Translations under genes and position numbers: made by a program
Notes under the pieces: model-generated
Seen by the model: only the letters and a program-made list of their open reading frames with translations
Told to the model about the DNA's origin: nothing
Databases searched by the model: none
In this document: in pieces, positions 1 to 4,923 of the stretch
Numbering within the stretch: the stretch's first letter is position 1
Layout: each line of letters starts with the position of its first letter
DNA from: an archaeon
Lineage (GTDB): Archaea; Iainarchaeota; Iainarchaeia; Iainarchaeales; GCA-2688035
Length of the DNA: 7,203 nucleotides
Direction: 5' to 3'
Assembly (NCBI GenBank): GCA_030616665.1
Contig: JAUWWX010000044.1
Coordinates: 1-7,203, forward strand

Positions 1-470
1 AAGAAAGCAAACCAAAAGTTTATCCAGGCAGAATAGAACAGTATCTTAAAAATCAGGTCTGTGGGGGAAAGAAGGGAAAAGAACATGAGGATAAAGCCAA
101 GAACTATGTTTGTTGCAGGCCCTGCCATGCTTATCTTCCCGTTTTTTTTAACGGAAATATTTTGGGCAAAAATGTATGTTGCTCCCGGCGCCGCAAAGAT
201 AAACCTTCCGCCTGACATTATTGCAACTGCGACAGCAAAGACCAGGCCCATTTTCCAGGCCCTGAACTCTGCGTGAAAGCCGAACCTTCTTGCCATCTGT
301 CTGTGAGCCATCTCGTGGAAAACAAAGCCTGTTCCAACCGCGACCAATGCTATTGGAATTGCCTCCACCAAGTCCATGAGATTTAAGAAGTTGTCACTTA
401 TAAGCAGGGAAAATGCGAAGCTTAGGGTAAGCCAGCTTATAATCAAATCGTTTCTTTCCCTGCTGTTCAT
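1..470 (-). CDS. Site-2 protease family (M50) membrane metalloprotease, partial (left edge)
   Basis: The reverse strand reads open from an ATG at 470 to the window edge, giving about 156 residues without a stop. The key motif is HEMAH at residues 52-56 (bases 303-317), the zinc-binding HExxH of peptidase family M50, set in a hydrophobic helix. Further on, near residues 122-131, comes GKISMAGPATN, matching the family's conserved GPxxN segment. The last visible residues (WINFWFAF) fit the start of the helix that normally leads to the NxxPxxPLDG motif, which would lie outside the window. Hydrophobic stretches at about 10-25, 36-52, 72-88 and 130-145 indicate a polytopic membrane enzyme. M50 proteases cut substrates within the membrane, often releasing tethered regulators; the substrate here is unknown. 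A TATA-like box 27 bases upstream of the ATG suggests a leaderless mRNA. The family call is firm; the subfamily is not. Confidence 0.88.
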   Translation of the reverse strand, partial: MNSRERNDLIISWLTLSFAFSLLISDNFLNLMDLVEAIPIALVAVGTGFVFHEMAHRQMARRFGFHAEFRAWKMGLVFAVAVAIMSGGRFIFAAPGATYIFAQNISVKKNGKISMAGPATNIVLGFILMFFSLLSPTDLIFKILFYSAWINFWFAF

Positions 471-493
471 TACAATCCCTTAAACCGGAAAAC

Positions 494-501
494 TATTTAA
501 A
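494..501 (-). promoter_or_regulatory. TATA box (box A) for the M50 protease gene
   Basis: On the minus strand this reads TTTAAATA, a near-ideal archaeal box A, centred about 27 bases before the ATG at 470. Archaeal transcription usually starts 25-28 bases downstream of this element, so the mRNA would begin at or next to the start codon. Leaderless initiation is inferred from the spacing. Confidence 0.7.
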
Positions 502-543
502 CCAATTCGAGCAGGGTTCGTTTTTTGCCGAATTAAAGGCATG

Positions 544-552
544 CTTTTTATT
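544..552 (+). promoter_or_regulatory. TATA box for the two-gene prepilin operon
   Basis: CTTTTTATT is centred about 27 bases upstream of the ATG at 576. No purine-rich ribosome-binding site lies between (the sequence is pyrimidine-rich), so the transcript is probably leaderless. It is divergent from the M50 promoter, the two boxes lying about 50 bases apart. Confidence 0.6.
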
Positions 553-575
553 CCTTCCCCAAGACCTGCCTTTTT

Positions 576-755
576 ATGGATGGAAAGGGATTGGGCAGCA
601 CTGCCCAGATTTCCGTGGAATTGATAATTGTTTTGGCTGCGGTTGTTGCCCTTGTGCTTTTGCTTGTCTCGCAGCTGCAGGAAACAAGCAAGGAAGGAGC
701 CAAGATAATTGAGGAAAAGAGCAAGAAGATTTTCCAGGAAATCGAAAAAATTTAG
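576..755 (+). CDS. Small class III signal peptide (type IV pilin-like) protein, 59 aa
   Basis: This 59-residue protein starts MDGKGLGSTAQISVELIIVL. It has a short glycine-rich leader, then QISVE, the QxSxE archaeal class III prepilin motif, then a hydrophobic helix (about residues 13-34). A highly charged tail follows (EEKSKKIFQEIEKI). The layout is that of a euryarchaeal or DPANN pilin precursor: EppA-type peptidase would cut before Gln11 (after Ala10, or nearby) and Glu15 would be the assembly glutamate at mature position 5. The mature protein would be only about 49 residues, little more than the pilin helix with no globular head, so it may be a very small structural pilin or an accessory subunit. 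The next gene begins 12 bases downstream, so the two are cotranscribed. The start is supported by TATA spacing. Confidence 0.85.
   Translation: MDGKGLGSTAQISVELIIVLAAVVALVLLLVSQLQETSKEGAKIIEEKSKKIFQEIEKI
592..607 (+). repeat. Short perfect inverted repeat inside the 5' end of the small pilin gene
   Basis: TGGGCAG and CTGCCCA are separated by two bases. In RNA this would be a 6-bp GC-rich stem with a four-base loop, starting 16 bases after the start codon of a probably leaderless message. It falls in codons 6-11, within the leader peptide. Function is unknown. Confidence 0.6.
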
Positions 756-761
756 GGAAGG
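756..761 (+). promoter_or_regulatory. Shine-Dalgarno site of the 136-aa prepilin gene
   Basis: GGAAGG starts right after the TAG stop (753-755) of the preceding small gene and ends six bases before the ATG at 768. As the second gene of the operon it uses a ribosome-binding site, while the first gene appears leaderless, a common archaeal arrangement. Confidence 0.65.
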
Positions 762-767
762 AAAAAA

Positions 768-1178
768 ATGCACAGTAGTGGGCAGCTTAGCCTTGAGTAC
801 CTGCTCTTGCTGGCAGCTGTTCTCTCAATTTTCGCCTTGTTGCTGCCCTTGCTGAACAATGTGTATGAGCTAAGCCTGTTTGGCTTGGACAGCGTAAATG
901 CAAAGAGTTTTGCCTTCGCTTTGCAGGCAGCCATTGATGAAATGTCCTTTCAGGCAGATGGTGCCGCAATTTACATACATGCAAAGCCTTTAACGAAGTG
1001 GGAGCTCTCTTGTTCAGGCAAGCAGCTGCTTCTCAAGATTCAGGGCCCTAGTCAAAGGCAAAAGTCTTTTGAAGTTTGGTTTCCAAACAACTTGGCTTTT
1101 GGCAGTGCCTCAATCGGTTCCGAAACGGTTTTCAGGCTAAAGAAGGTGTCAGGGCAAATCCTGCTTGAATACGACTAG
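768..1178 (+). CDS. Class III signal peptide (type IV pilin-like) protein, 136 aa
   Basis: The N-terminus MHSSGQLSLEYLLLLAAV contains a textbook class III motif: Gly5 followed by Gln6, Ser8 and Glu10, then a hydrophobic helix (about residues 10-30) with no charged residue. Cleavage after Gly5 would put Glu10 at mature position 5, as pilin assembly needs. The remaining 100 or so residues form a small beta-rich head with one cysteine (CSGK), fitting a minor or structural pilin exported through the membrane and assembled on a type IV-like filament. It follows the 59-aa prepilin gene by 12 bases with a clear Shine-Dalgarno site. Its 3' end overlaps the 3' end of the opposing operon by 30 bases. 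The head fold is not recognisable by eye, and the specific filament (adhesion pilus or other) cannot be told. Confidence 0.85.
   Translation: MHSSGQLSLEYLLLLAAVLSIFALLLPLLNNVYELSLFGLDSVNAKSFAFALQAAIDEMSFQADGAAIYIHAKPLTKWELSCSGKQLLLKIQGPSQRQKSFEVWFPNNLAFGSASIGSETVFRLKKVSGQILLEYD
1149..1178. other. Tail-to-tail coding overlap of two convergent prepilin operons
   Basis: The plus-strand gene ends with TAG at 1176-1178 and the minus-strand gene ends with TGA at 1151-1149, so the last ten codons of each lie opposite the other. There is no room for a conventional intergenic terminator, so each transcript should read at least some distance into the other. Confidence 0.85.
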
Positions 1179-1508
1179 CCTTATTTCGTGCTTTTTCATT
1201 TGCCTGTCAAAAAACACTGCCTTGGATGAAACGCTTTCTTCTCCCTTGCCAAGTGCAATGCTATTTCCATTCCAAACAATCAAACCGCTTTTTCCTCCAA
1301 AGGCAAATTCAAAGTCCTGCAGCAGCTGTGCCTCGCTCAGCCTTTCAGGCTGCCTTGCCCACAACAGAAGCATGTCATTTTCTTTTTTGAAAAGGTGCAG
1401 GTCGTACAGCCCTGGCCTGCCTTCATGCAAGGGCATTGCAAGCAGCAGCCCAAGCAAAACCATTGAAGTGATAGCCTCTATACTCAAATAATAGCCCTCA
1501 TTTTTCAC
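1149..1508 (-). CDS. Minor pilin-like protein with degenerate class III motif, about 119 aa
   Basis: This is the last gene of the four-gene minus-strand operon. Near the N-terminus GYYLSIEAITSMVLLGLLLA has Ser and Glu two residues apart ahead of a membrane helix, as in class III prepilins, but with Tyr-Tyr where Gln normally stands. I chose the GTG at 1508: GAGG (1521-1518) lies nine bases upstream, and the resulting leader (VKNEGY) is short like those of its neighbours. A TTG at 1523 would add five residues. Either start overlaps the 152-aa gene ahead of it, which stops at 1498. The head of about 90 residues is unrecognised. The stop at 1149 lies inside the opposing 136-aa gene. Export and pilus assembly are inferred from the N-terminal motif and operon context. 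Confidence 0.78.
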   Translation of the reverse strand: MKNEGYYLSIEAITSMVLLGLLLAMPLHEGRPGLYDLHLFKKENDMLLLWARQPERLSEAQLLQDFEFAFGGKSGLIVWNGNSIALGKGEESVSSKAVFFDRQMKKHEIRLVVFKQDLP

Positions 1509-1956
1509 ACACAACAGCCTCAACTTTTCCGATTTTTCCGCTTACCAGCACAATCCTGTCAAGGGAAACACAGTTTTTTCTCCCTGCCTGGAACAGAACT
1601 GTTTTTTCTTGGCTGCCTGCGTTTAGGCTAAGCCTGCTTACAAAGAAGAGTTCGCTAGGCAGCTGCCCTGCTTTTGCGAACAGGGGCAAATCAAGCTGGT
1701 TTGATAATACTCTGTGCTTTTTCTCGTCATACAAAGCACTGCCAAGCAATGGCTGCTTCTCATCCCTGTTTTTCACCATTGAGTCAATCAACATGACAGC
1801 ATTTCTTTGAAGCGCAAATCGTCGCATCCAGCCAAGCGGTTCTTCCTTTGCCATTTCCAAATGCTGCAGCATGAGGGAAAGCATCAACAGCATTGCAAGG
1901 AACGCTACAACTGCATCCAAGGAAAATAGAAAGCCGTTTTCATCTGTAATGCTCAT
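1498..1956 (-). CDS. Minor pilin-like protein, 152 aa
   Basis: This is the third gene of the minus-strand operon. The N-terminus MSITDENGFLFSLDAVVAFL resembles a class III prepilin: a short polar leader ending in Gly8, then Ser12 and Asp14, then a hydrophobic helix (about residues 12-31). The assembly glutamate is replaced by aspartate, and Phe/Leu stand where Gln is usual, so cleavage may differ from canonical substrates. Next comes an amphipathic region (about 32-75) and a beta-rich C-terminal part with two cysteines (NCVS and VVCEK). The start is well supported by GGAGGT eight bases upstream. It overlaps the preceding 119-aa gene by 17 bases and the next gene by 11, so translation is probably coupled. 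The role as a minor pilin is inferred; no head-domain family is recognised. Confidence 0.8.
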   Translation of the reverse strand: MSITDENGFLFSLDAVVAFLAMLLMLSLMLQHLEMAKEEPLGWMRRFALQRNAVMLIDSMVKNRDEKQPLLGSALYDEKKHRVLSNQLDLPLFAKAGQLPSELFFVSRLSLNAGSQEKTVLFQAGRKNCVSLDRIVLVSGKIGKVEAVVCEK

Positions 1957-2299
1957 TTGCCTTTACCTCCAAAACGCTTTTTTCTCCCCTCTGAACAAGC
2001 CTGATTTGAGCAGCCAGGCAGGCTGCTCTTTTCACCGATTTGCCAGAATGGCTTTCAACAATGTTTCCTTTGCCTGTGCAGTGCATTTCTTGCTGCACCA
2101 CACTTGAGCTGCCAGCTGTGTAGACTATGTCAGCTGAAAAGCAGCACAGTTCGGCCTGCGTCTTTGCTTTCAGGGCGTGAAGTGCCTGAGATGCCTGCTG
2201 CTCTGCTTGGTTAAGTTGCCCAAGAAAGACAGCAAGTAACGCAAGGAAAATCCCAAAGCAGATCATTGCCTCAAGCTGCAGCTGCCCTCTTTCCATCAT
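1940..2299 (-). CDS. Class III signal peptide (type IV pilin-like) protein, 119 aa
   Basis: The N-terminus MMERGQLQLEAMICFGIFLA carries the class III arrangement: Gly5 then Gln6 and Glu10, with Gln instead of Ser at mature position 3, followed by a hydrophobic helix (about residues 10-29). Cleavage after Gly5 would leave Glu at mature position 5. The stretch NQAEQQASQALHALKAKTQAE continues the helix as an amphipathic pilin spine. The small head has several cysteines (CC near residue 52, HCTG, AACL), which could form disulfides outside the cell. The start overlaps the stop of the 174-aa gene in ATGA, and GAGGTG (2310-2305) lies upstream; the second ATG at 2296 is equally possible. The gene is coupled to both neighbours by overlaps. 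The prepilin class is well supported; the exact role is not. Confidence 0.83.
   Translation of the reverse strand: MMERGQLQLEAMICFGIFLALLAVFLGQLNQAEQQASQALHALKAKTQAELCCFSADIVYTAGSSSVVQQEMHCTGKGNIVESHSGKSVKRAACLAAQIRLVQRGEKSVLEVKANEHYR
1965..1970 (-). promoter_or_regulatory. Strong Shine-Dalgarno site fixing the start of the 152-aa gene
   Basis: The minus strand reads GGAGGT eight bases before the ATG at 1956, inside the 3' end of the preceding coding sequence. It is the strongest ribosome-binding site in the operon and supports translation of the overlapping frame. Confidence 0.75.
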
Positions 2300-2820
2300 G
2301 CCAGCACCTCGGCTTTTACTGTGTAGCCTGCGGGCATTCTGAAGATTTGCGTTACCCCTTTGCCAGTTATCTTTGCAGAAACAGTGTTGCTCGCCATTAT
2401 GCCGCCGGTAAAACAGTACTCTGCCTCAATTGTTTTTTTGTCAAGCCTTGTCACAATAACCGAGCTGTTCTTGTTTAGGAAGCTTTCTTGAAGGCTTTTT
2501 GTGTCAAAAGAAATGCTTATCTCATCGTTGTATGCTTTTTCCATTTTCCTGAACAGGGCTGCAAGCCTGCTGTTCACATGCCCTTTTATTTCCTGTGGCC
2601 CAAGGTTTAATTGCAGGCCCTGCAGCAAGCCTTTATCTATTGCAAGGTCCACGCTGTTTTCCATGAGGCTTCTGACAAGAAACGCTTTTTCTGCCTCAAA
2701 CGCCAGCGCCTTGGCCTGAGCAATGCTGCGGCGCTCCTCGGTTGCCCTGTCCAAAAAGCCTATTTCAAGTGTGAAGAAGGCAAGCAGGAGCAGAAAGCAG
2801 AAAATGCCTTTCCCATTCAT
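2296..2820 (-). CDS. Pilin-like or pseudopilin-like membrane-anchored protein lacking Glu5, 174 aa
   Basis: This is the first and longest gene of the minus-strand operon. MNGKGIFCFLLLLAFFTLEI shows a very short basic leader ending in Gly, directly followed by a hydrophobic helix (about residues 6-23). An extended charged helix (about 24-60, RATEERRSIAQAKALAFEAEK) and a beta-rich head follow. The outline is pilin-like, but unlike its three operon partners it has no acidic residue at mature position 5 if cut after Gly5. In bacterial type II secretion the large minor pseudopilin GspK likewise lacks Glu5 and sits at the tip; an analogous tip role here is speculative. It could equally be a plain N-terminally anchored exoprotein. 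It shares the ATGA junction with the next gene, and a TATA-like element lies about 38 bases upstream of its ATG. Confidence 0.75.
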   Translation of the reverse strand: MNGKGIFCFLLLLAFFTLEIGFLDRATEERRSIAQAKALAFEAEKAFLVRSLMENSVDLAIDKGLLQGLQLNLGPQEIKGHVNSRLAALFRKMEKAYNDEISISFDTKSLQESFLNKNSSVIVTRLDKKTIEAEYCFTGGIMASNTVSAKITGKGVTQIFRMPAGYTVKAEVLA

Positions 2821-2828
2821 TTTAGCTC

Positions 2829-2836
2829 AAAAAAAA
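2829..2836 (-). terminator. T8 tract, possible terminator of the regulator operon
   Basis: The minus strand has eight consecutive T residues 44-51 bases after the stop of the winged-helix gene. Archaeal RNA polymerase terminates at such tracts without needing a hairpin. It lies at the predicted transcription start of the pilin operon, so terminator and promoter are interleaved. The call rests only on the tract and its position. Confidence 0.4.
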
Positions 2837-2852
2837 GGCGCTATGAAAAGAA

Positions 2853-2863
2853 CTTTAAATAAA
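2853..2863 (-). promoter_or_regulatory. TATA-like element for the minor-pilin operon
   Basis: The minus strand reads TTTATTTAAAG, about 38 bases before the ATG at 2820. Normal spacing would start the transcript near 2829-2832 and leave a leader of about 10 bases without a good ribosome-binding site. It is the only such element in the 59-base gap after the regulator gene. Confidence 0.5.
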
Positions 2864-2879
2864 GCCCAGTTTGCGTCGT

Positions 2880-3467
2880 TCAACGAATTCTGGGCCAAAC
2901 CCTTGCAATAAGAAAGCCCGCAACAATTGAAACAGCCACTATGCCCAAAAGCAGGGCAGCCTGTGCCTCCGGGGAAAAAGCCAAAGCAGCCTGAATTCCC
3001 TGTTCTGCAGCAGCCTCCCCCCCGCCAATTGCGTCTTCCAGGACGGGTGCCGCAACCTTCCCTGCTTCGCTAACAAACGCTTCTCCCCTTGGCATAGCAA
3101 CTGAGGCCAAGAGACCTGCCTGGCTTCCTGCCATTGAAAGAAATGAATAAACCATTCCGCACAATGCAAAAATGCTTACAGCCAAAACAATCATAATGCT
3201 TGCACTACTTTCCGGAGAAAAAAGGGTTTTCCCCTTCCTCGTAAGGCTGTAATACTTCCATTTCCTTCCCTCATCCAATTCCTGAATGAGCTCTGCGCCC
3301 TGCAGTACAGCCAAATGCTGTTTTATGGTTGGAGCAGCCAAGCTCAGCTTTTTGCTTATCTCTGTAAGCGTGTGGTTTCTCTGCTGCAAAAGCTTGATTA
3401 TGCCTGTTCTTGTCTCGGAGGCAAGGGCTTTGAATTCGCTGCTTGAAATTCTTATCTCGTTTTCCAT
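2880..3467 (-). CDS. Membrane-tethered winged-helix (ArsR-like) transcriptional regulator, 195 aa
   Basis: Residues 8-82 form a winged-helix DNA-binding domain of the ArsR/archaeal HTH type. It shows ALASETRTGIIKLL (first helix), LTEISKKLSLAAPTIKQHLAVL (helix-turn-helix) and a wing ending KYYSLTRKGK. A hydrophobic helix follows at about 90-111, then some 55 alanine- and glycine-rich residues, then a second hydrophobic helix at about 168-190 ending WPRIR. The regulator is therefore anchored in the membrane by a two-helix hairpin, with the DNA-binding domain in the cytoplasm. I chose the ATG at 3467: the preceding gene's stop is separated from it by one base (TGAAATG), with GGTG just upstream. 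The frame is open farther upstream to 3560, but that part lies inside the preceding gene. DNA target and signal are unknown; no metal-binding cysteine motif of classical ArsR is evident. Confidence 0.83.
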   Translation of the reverse strand: MENEIRISSSEFKALASETRTGIIKLLQQRNHTLTEISKKLSLAAPTIKQHLAVLQGAELIQELDEGRKWKYYSLTRKGKTLFSPESSASIMIVLAVSIFALCGMVYSFLSMAGSQAGLLASVAMPRGEAFVSEAGKVAAPVLEDAIGGGEAAAEQGIQAALAFSPEAQAALLLGIVAVSIVAGFLIARVWPRIR

Positions 3468-3468
3468 T

Positions 3469-3744
3469 TCACACCACAAAAAGCAAAACCAGGCCTGCAA
3501 ACAAAATGGTTGCAGCGCCCCTGTTGTAATAGGCAACCAATGCAAGGGCAAGGGGGGCAATCAAAAGGTACACGCCATAGTTGGAAAATTGCGGAACGAC
3601 AACCGCGCCGTAGACCGCGCCTGCGCCAAACAAAAGGAACAAAAAGGCAACGAAGGCAGCAATCCTTTCACTAAGCCATCCTGAAATTTTGGCAAAATAC
3701 CTGTCTGCCCTCCCAAGGATATCACTACCCTTTTCTTCAGCCAT
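3469..3744 (-). CDS. Small three-helix membrane protein, 91 aa, cotranscribed with the regulator
   Basis: The start MAEEKGSDILGRADRYFAKI gives a charged, probably cytoplasmic segment of about 27 residues. Three hydrophobic helices follow at about 28-50, 55-72 and 76-91, and the chain ends inside the last one. I chose the ATG at 3744 because a TATA box lies about 27 bases upstream; the in-frame ATG at 3756 would add four residues. One base separates its stop from the start of the membrane-tethered winged-helix gene, so the two are cotranscribed and probably translationally coupled. I do not recognise the family. Pairing with a membrane-bound regulator suggests it could be a sensor, partner or inhibitor of that protein, but only the gene order supports this. 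Confidence 0.72.
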   Translation of the reverse strand: MAEEKGSDILGRADRYFAKISGWLSERIAAFVAFLFLLFGAGAVYGAVVVPQFSNYGVYLLIAPLALALVAYYNRGAATILFAGLVLLFVV

Positions 3745-3767
3745 TATACCAATCATTCCATCAACTT

Positions 3768-3775
3768 CTTTAAAA
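3768..3775 (-). promoter_or_regulatory. TATA box for the small membrane protein-regulator operon
   Basis: The minus strand reads TTTTAAAG, centred about 27 bases before the ATG at 3744, predicting a leaderless transcript starting there. The rest of the divergent gap (3776-3870) is T-rich on the plus strand, with T8 at 3851-3858. I see no gene or clear operator in it. Confidence 0.55.
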
Positions 3776-3871
3776 GAATTTCAGTTTGATTAGGTTTGCG
3801 CCTTTTTGCTGTTTTCTTCAAAGGTTTTTGGTTTGCTTGGATTTTGCCATTTTTTTTGCCAACGTAACAAT

Positions 3872-3879
3872 TTTATATA
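3872..3879 (+). promoter_or_regulatory. TATA box for the 306-aa membrane protein gene
   Basis: TTTATATA is a strong archaeal box A, centred about 24 bases upstream of the first ATG (3899) and 27 upstream of the second (3902). The usual spacing favours a leaderless start at the second ATG, which would remove one methionine. Confidence 0.7.
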
Positions 3880-3898
3880 TCTTAAAGCATTTCAATAA

Positions 3899-4819
3899 AT
3901 GATGGACCTCAATTTTCCTACTTCCCTTAATCTGAATGCCCTCATTTATGAAAGGGCAATGCCTGTCGTAAACGATGTCGTTTCAAAGGCGTTTAGCGGA
4001 GATGTCACAACAATCGCCCTTTTGGGAATTGGCATAATCGTCTGCTTCGTTCTGCTGGTTCTTTTGGTTGAGGTTGCCACCTGGCTGATTGGCCTTGTAA
4101 AGCGCTTTCTGCTGTTCCTGATTGTTGCGGTCTCAACAGCCCTTTTCTTCTTTTCATTCCAGCACAAAATCTTTGTCCCACAACCAGACCCTACACTGGT
4201 AGCTGCGGGCGCCATCGGCATAGCATTTGCCATTATCGCTTTGGCAATCTCAATCCTTTCCATCAAAAGGGAGTGGCAGAAGCCAAAAGAAGAGAAGATC
4301 GCCGACCTGAAATCAGAAATGAAAAAGCTTGTTGCACAGCAGTTTGAAAGCGAGCTTGAGGGCAAAATAGTAAAGGAGGCAAGACCGGAGATAACGCCAA
4401 CCCAGGCACAAGCCCCCCAAATGCTGACAAGGCAGGCATTAACGCCGAAAAGCATTCTCGCATCATTCCAGGACAGGAGCCTTTTGGCAGTGCTAAGCTA
4501 CATGGTCGTAGCAGAATTCGGAGTAATCTCAGGCATAACCATTTCCGCACCCAATGAGCAGGTTGGCCTGATTTTCTTCGCAATGTTCTTAATAGCAGCC
4601 CTGATATTCATCAAAAGCACTTACCACAACTACCTCACAGGCCTAAAGCACCTCTTTATAGCCCTTTTAATCGGAGCAACGATCTCCGTAATCCTAAGCC
4701 ATGTCTGGCTCAATGTCCCAGTTGAACAGCTTTTGTCAATTGCCTACTTCAAGACAAACGCCCTGGTTGCACTGGTAACAGGGCTTGCAGTCAGCCTGTT
4801 CATGGGCGCAAAGGGTTAA
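3899..4819 (+). CDS. Polytopic membrane protein of unknown function, 306 aa
   Basis: I do not recognise this family. After about 38 mostly polar residues come hydrophobic helices at roughly 39-66, 68-88 and 98-121. A charged segment follows at about 122-160 (KREWQKPKEEKIADLKSEMKK and on, probably coiled coil), then a Pro/Gln-rich linker with TPTQAQAP near 167. Four more helices lie at about 195-218, 223-242, 250-272 and 280-302, giving about seven in all. The central segment is lysine-rich, so it is probably cytoplasmic. No catalytic or transporter signature is visible. The gene has its own strong promoter and is followed by a small GC-rich hairpin, so it appears monocistronic. Two adjacent ATG codons open the frame. 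Such proteins are common, uncharacterised members of archaeal genomes; a link to the pilin genes is only positional. Confidence 0.8.
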   Translation: MMDLNFPTSLNLNALIYERAMPVVNDVVSKAFSGDVTTIALLGIGIIVCFVLLVLLVEVATWLIGLVKRFLLFLIVAVSTALFFFSFQHKIFVPQPDPTLVAAGAIGIAFAIIALAISILSIKREWQKPKEEKIADLKSEMKKLVAQQFESELEGKIVKEARPEITPTQAQAPQMLTRQALTPKSILASFQDRSLLAVLSYMVVAEFGVISGITISAPNEQVGLIFFAMFLIAALIFIKSTYHNYLTGLKHLFIALLIGATISVILSHVWLNVPVEQLLSIAYFKTNALVALVTGLAVSLFMGAKG

Positions 4820-4835
4820 AAAATAAGAAAGTCCA

Positions 4836-4863
4836 AACCCCTCCCCCCGGGCTTGCAGGGGTT
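4836..4863 (+). terminator. GC-rich hairpin after the 306-aa membrane protein gene
   Basis: AACCCCT (4836-4842) and AGGGGTT (4857-4863) are perfect inverted repeats with a 14-base C- and G-rich loop, starting 17 bases after the stop. No T-tract follows, so it may be a weak terminator, an mRNA 3' stabiliser, or chance in a C-rich gap. Confidence 0.35.
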
Positions 4864-4893
4864 GTAGGGTTGGAAGCCTTGGAAAGCTAAATG

Positions 4894-4901
4894 TTTAAAT
4901 A
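4894..4901 (+). promoter_or_regulatory. TATA box that fixes the start of the propeller gene
   Basis: TTTAAATA, the same octamer found before the M50 gene, is centred 27 bases before the ATG at 4924. It lies just downstream of the alternative in-frame ATG at 4891. Transcription from it would exclude that upstream ATG from the message and give a leaderless mRNA starting at the second ATG. Confidence 0.65.
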
Positions 4902-4923
4902 CTGGAATAGACTATTTAGTTCA

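Noticed and set aside
61..276. 71-residue plus-strand open frame
   Set aside because: It lies opposite the M50 protease frame, which carries HExxH and GPxxN motifs and a good promoter; this frame has no recognisable features.
480..773. 97-residue minus-strand open frame
   Set aside because: It is antisense to the 59-aa prepilin gene and the divergent promoter region; the plus strand has the class III motif and operon structure.
1165..1491. 108-residue plus-strand open frame
   Set aside because: It is antisense to the minor-pilin gene at 1149-1508, low in complexity (Ser/Pro/Leu-rich) and without a start signal.
3468..3560. N-terminal extension of the winged-helix gene to 3560
   Set aside because: The extra 31 residues lie inside the 91-aa gene in another frame, do not resemble the HTH domain, and the ATG at 3467 has a one-base junction with GGTG upstream.
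3946..4455. 169-residue minus-strand open frame
   Set aside because: It mirrors the 306-aa membrane protein, whose plus-strand frame has clear membrane helices and a strong TATA box.
4891..4923. Longer start of the propeller protein at 4891
   Set aside because: The TATA box lies inside this extension and the ATG at 4924 sits at the right distance; not excluded, since the extension is only eleven residues and also compatible with a signal peptide.
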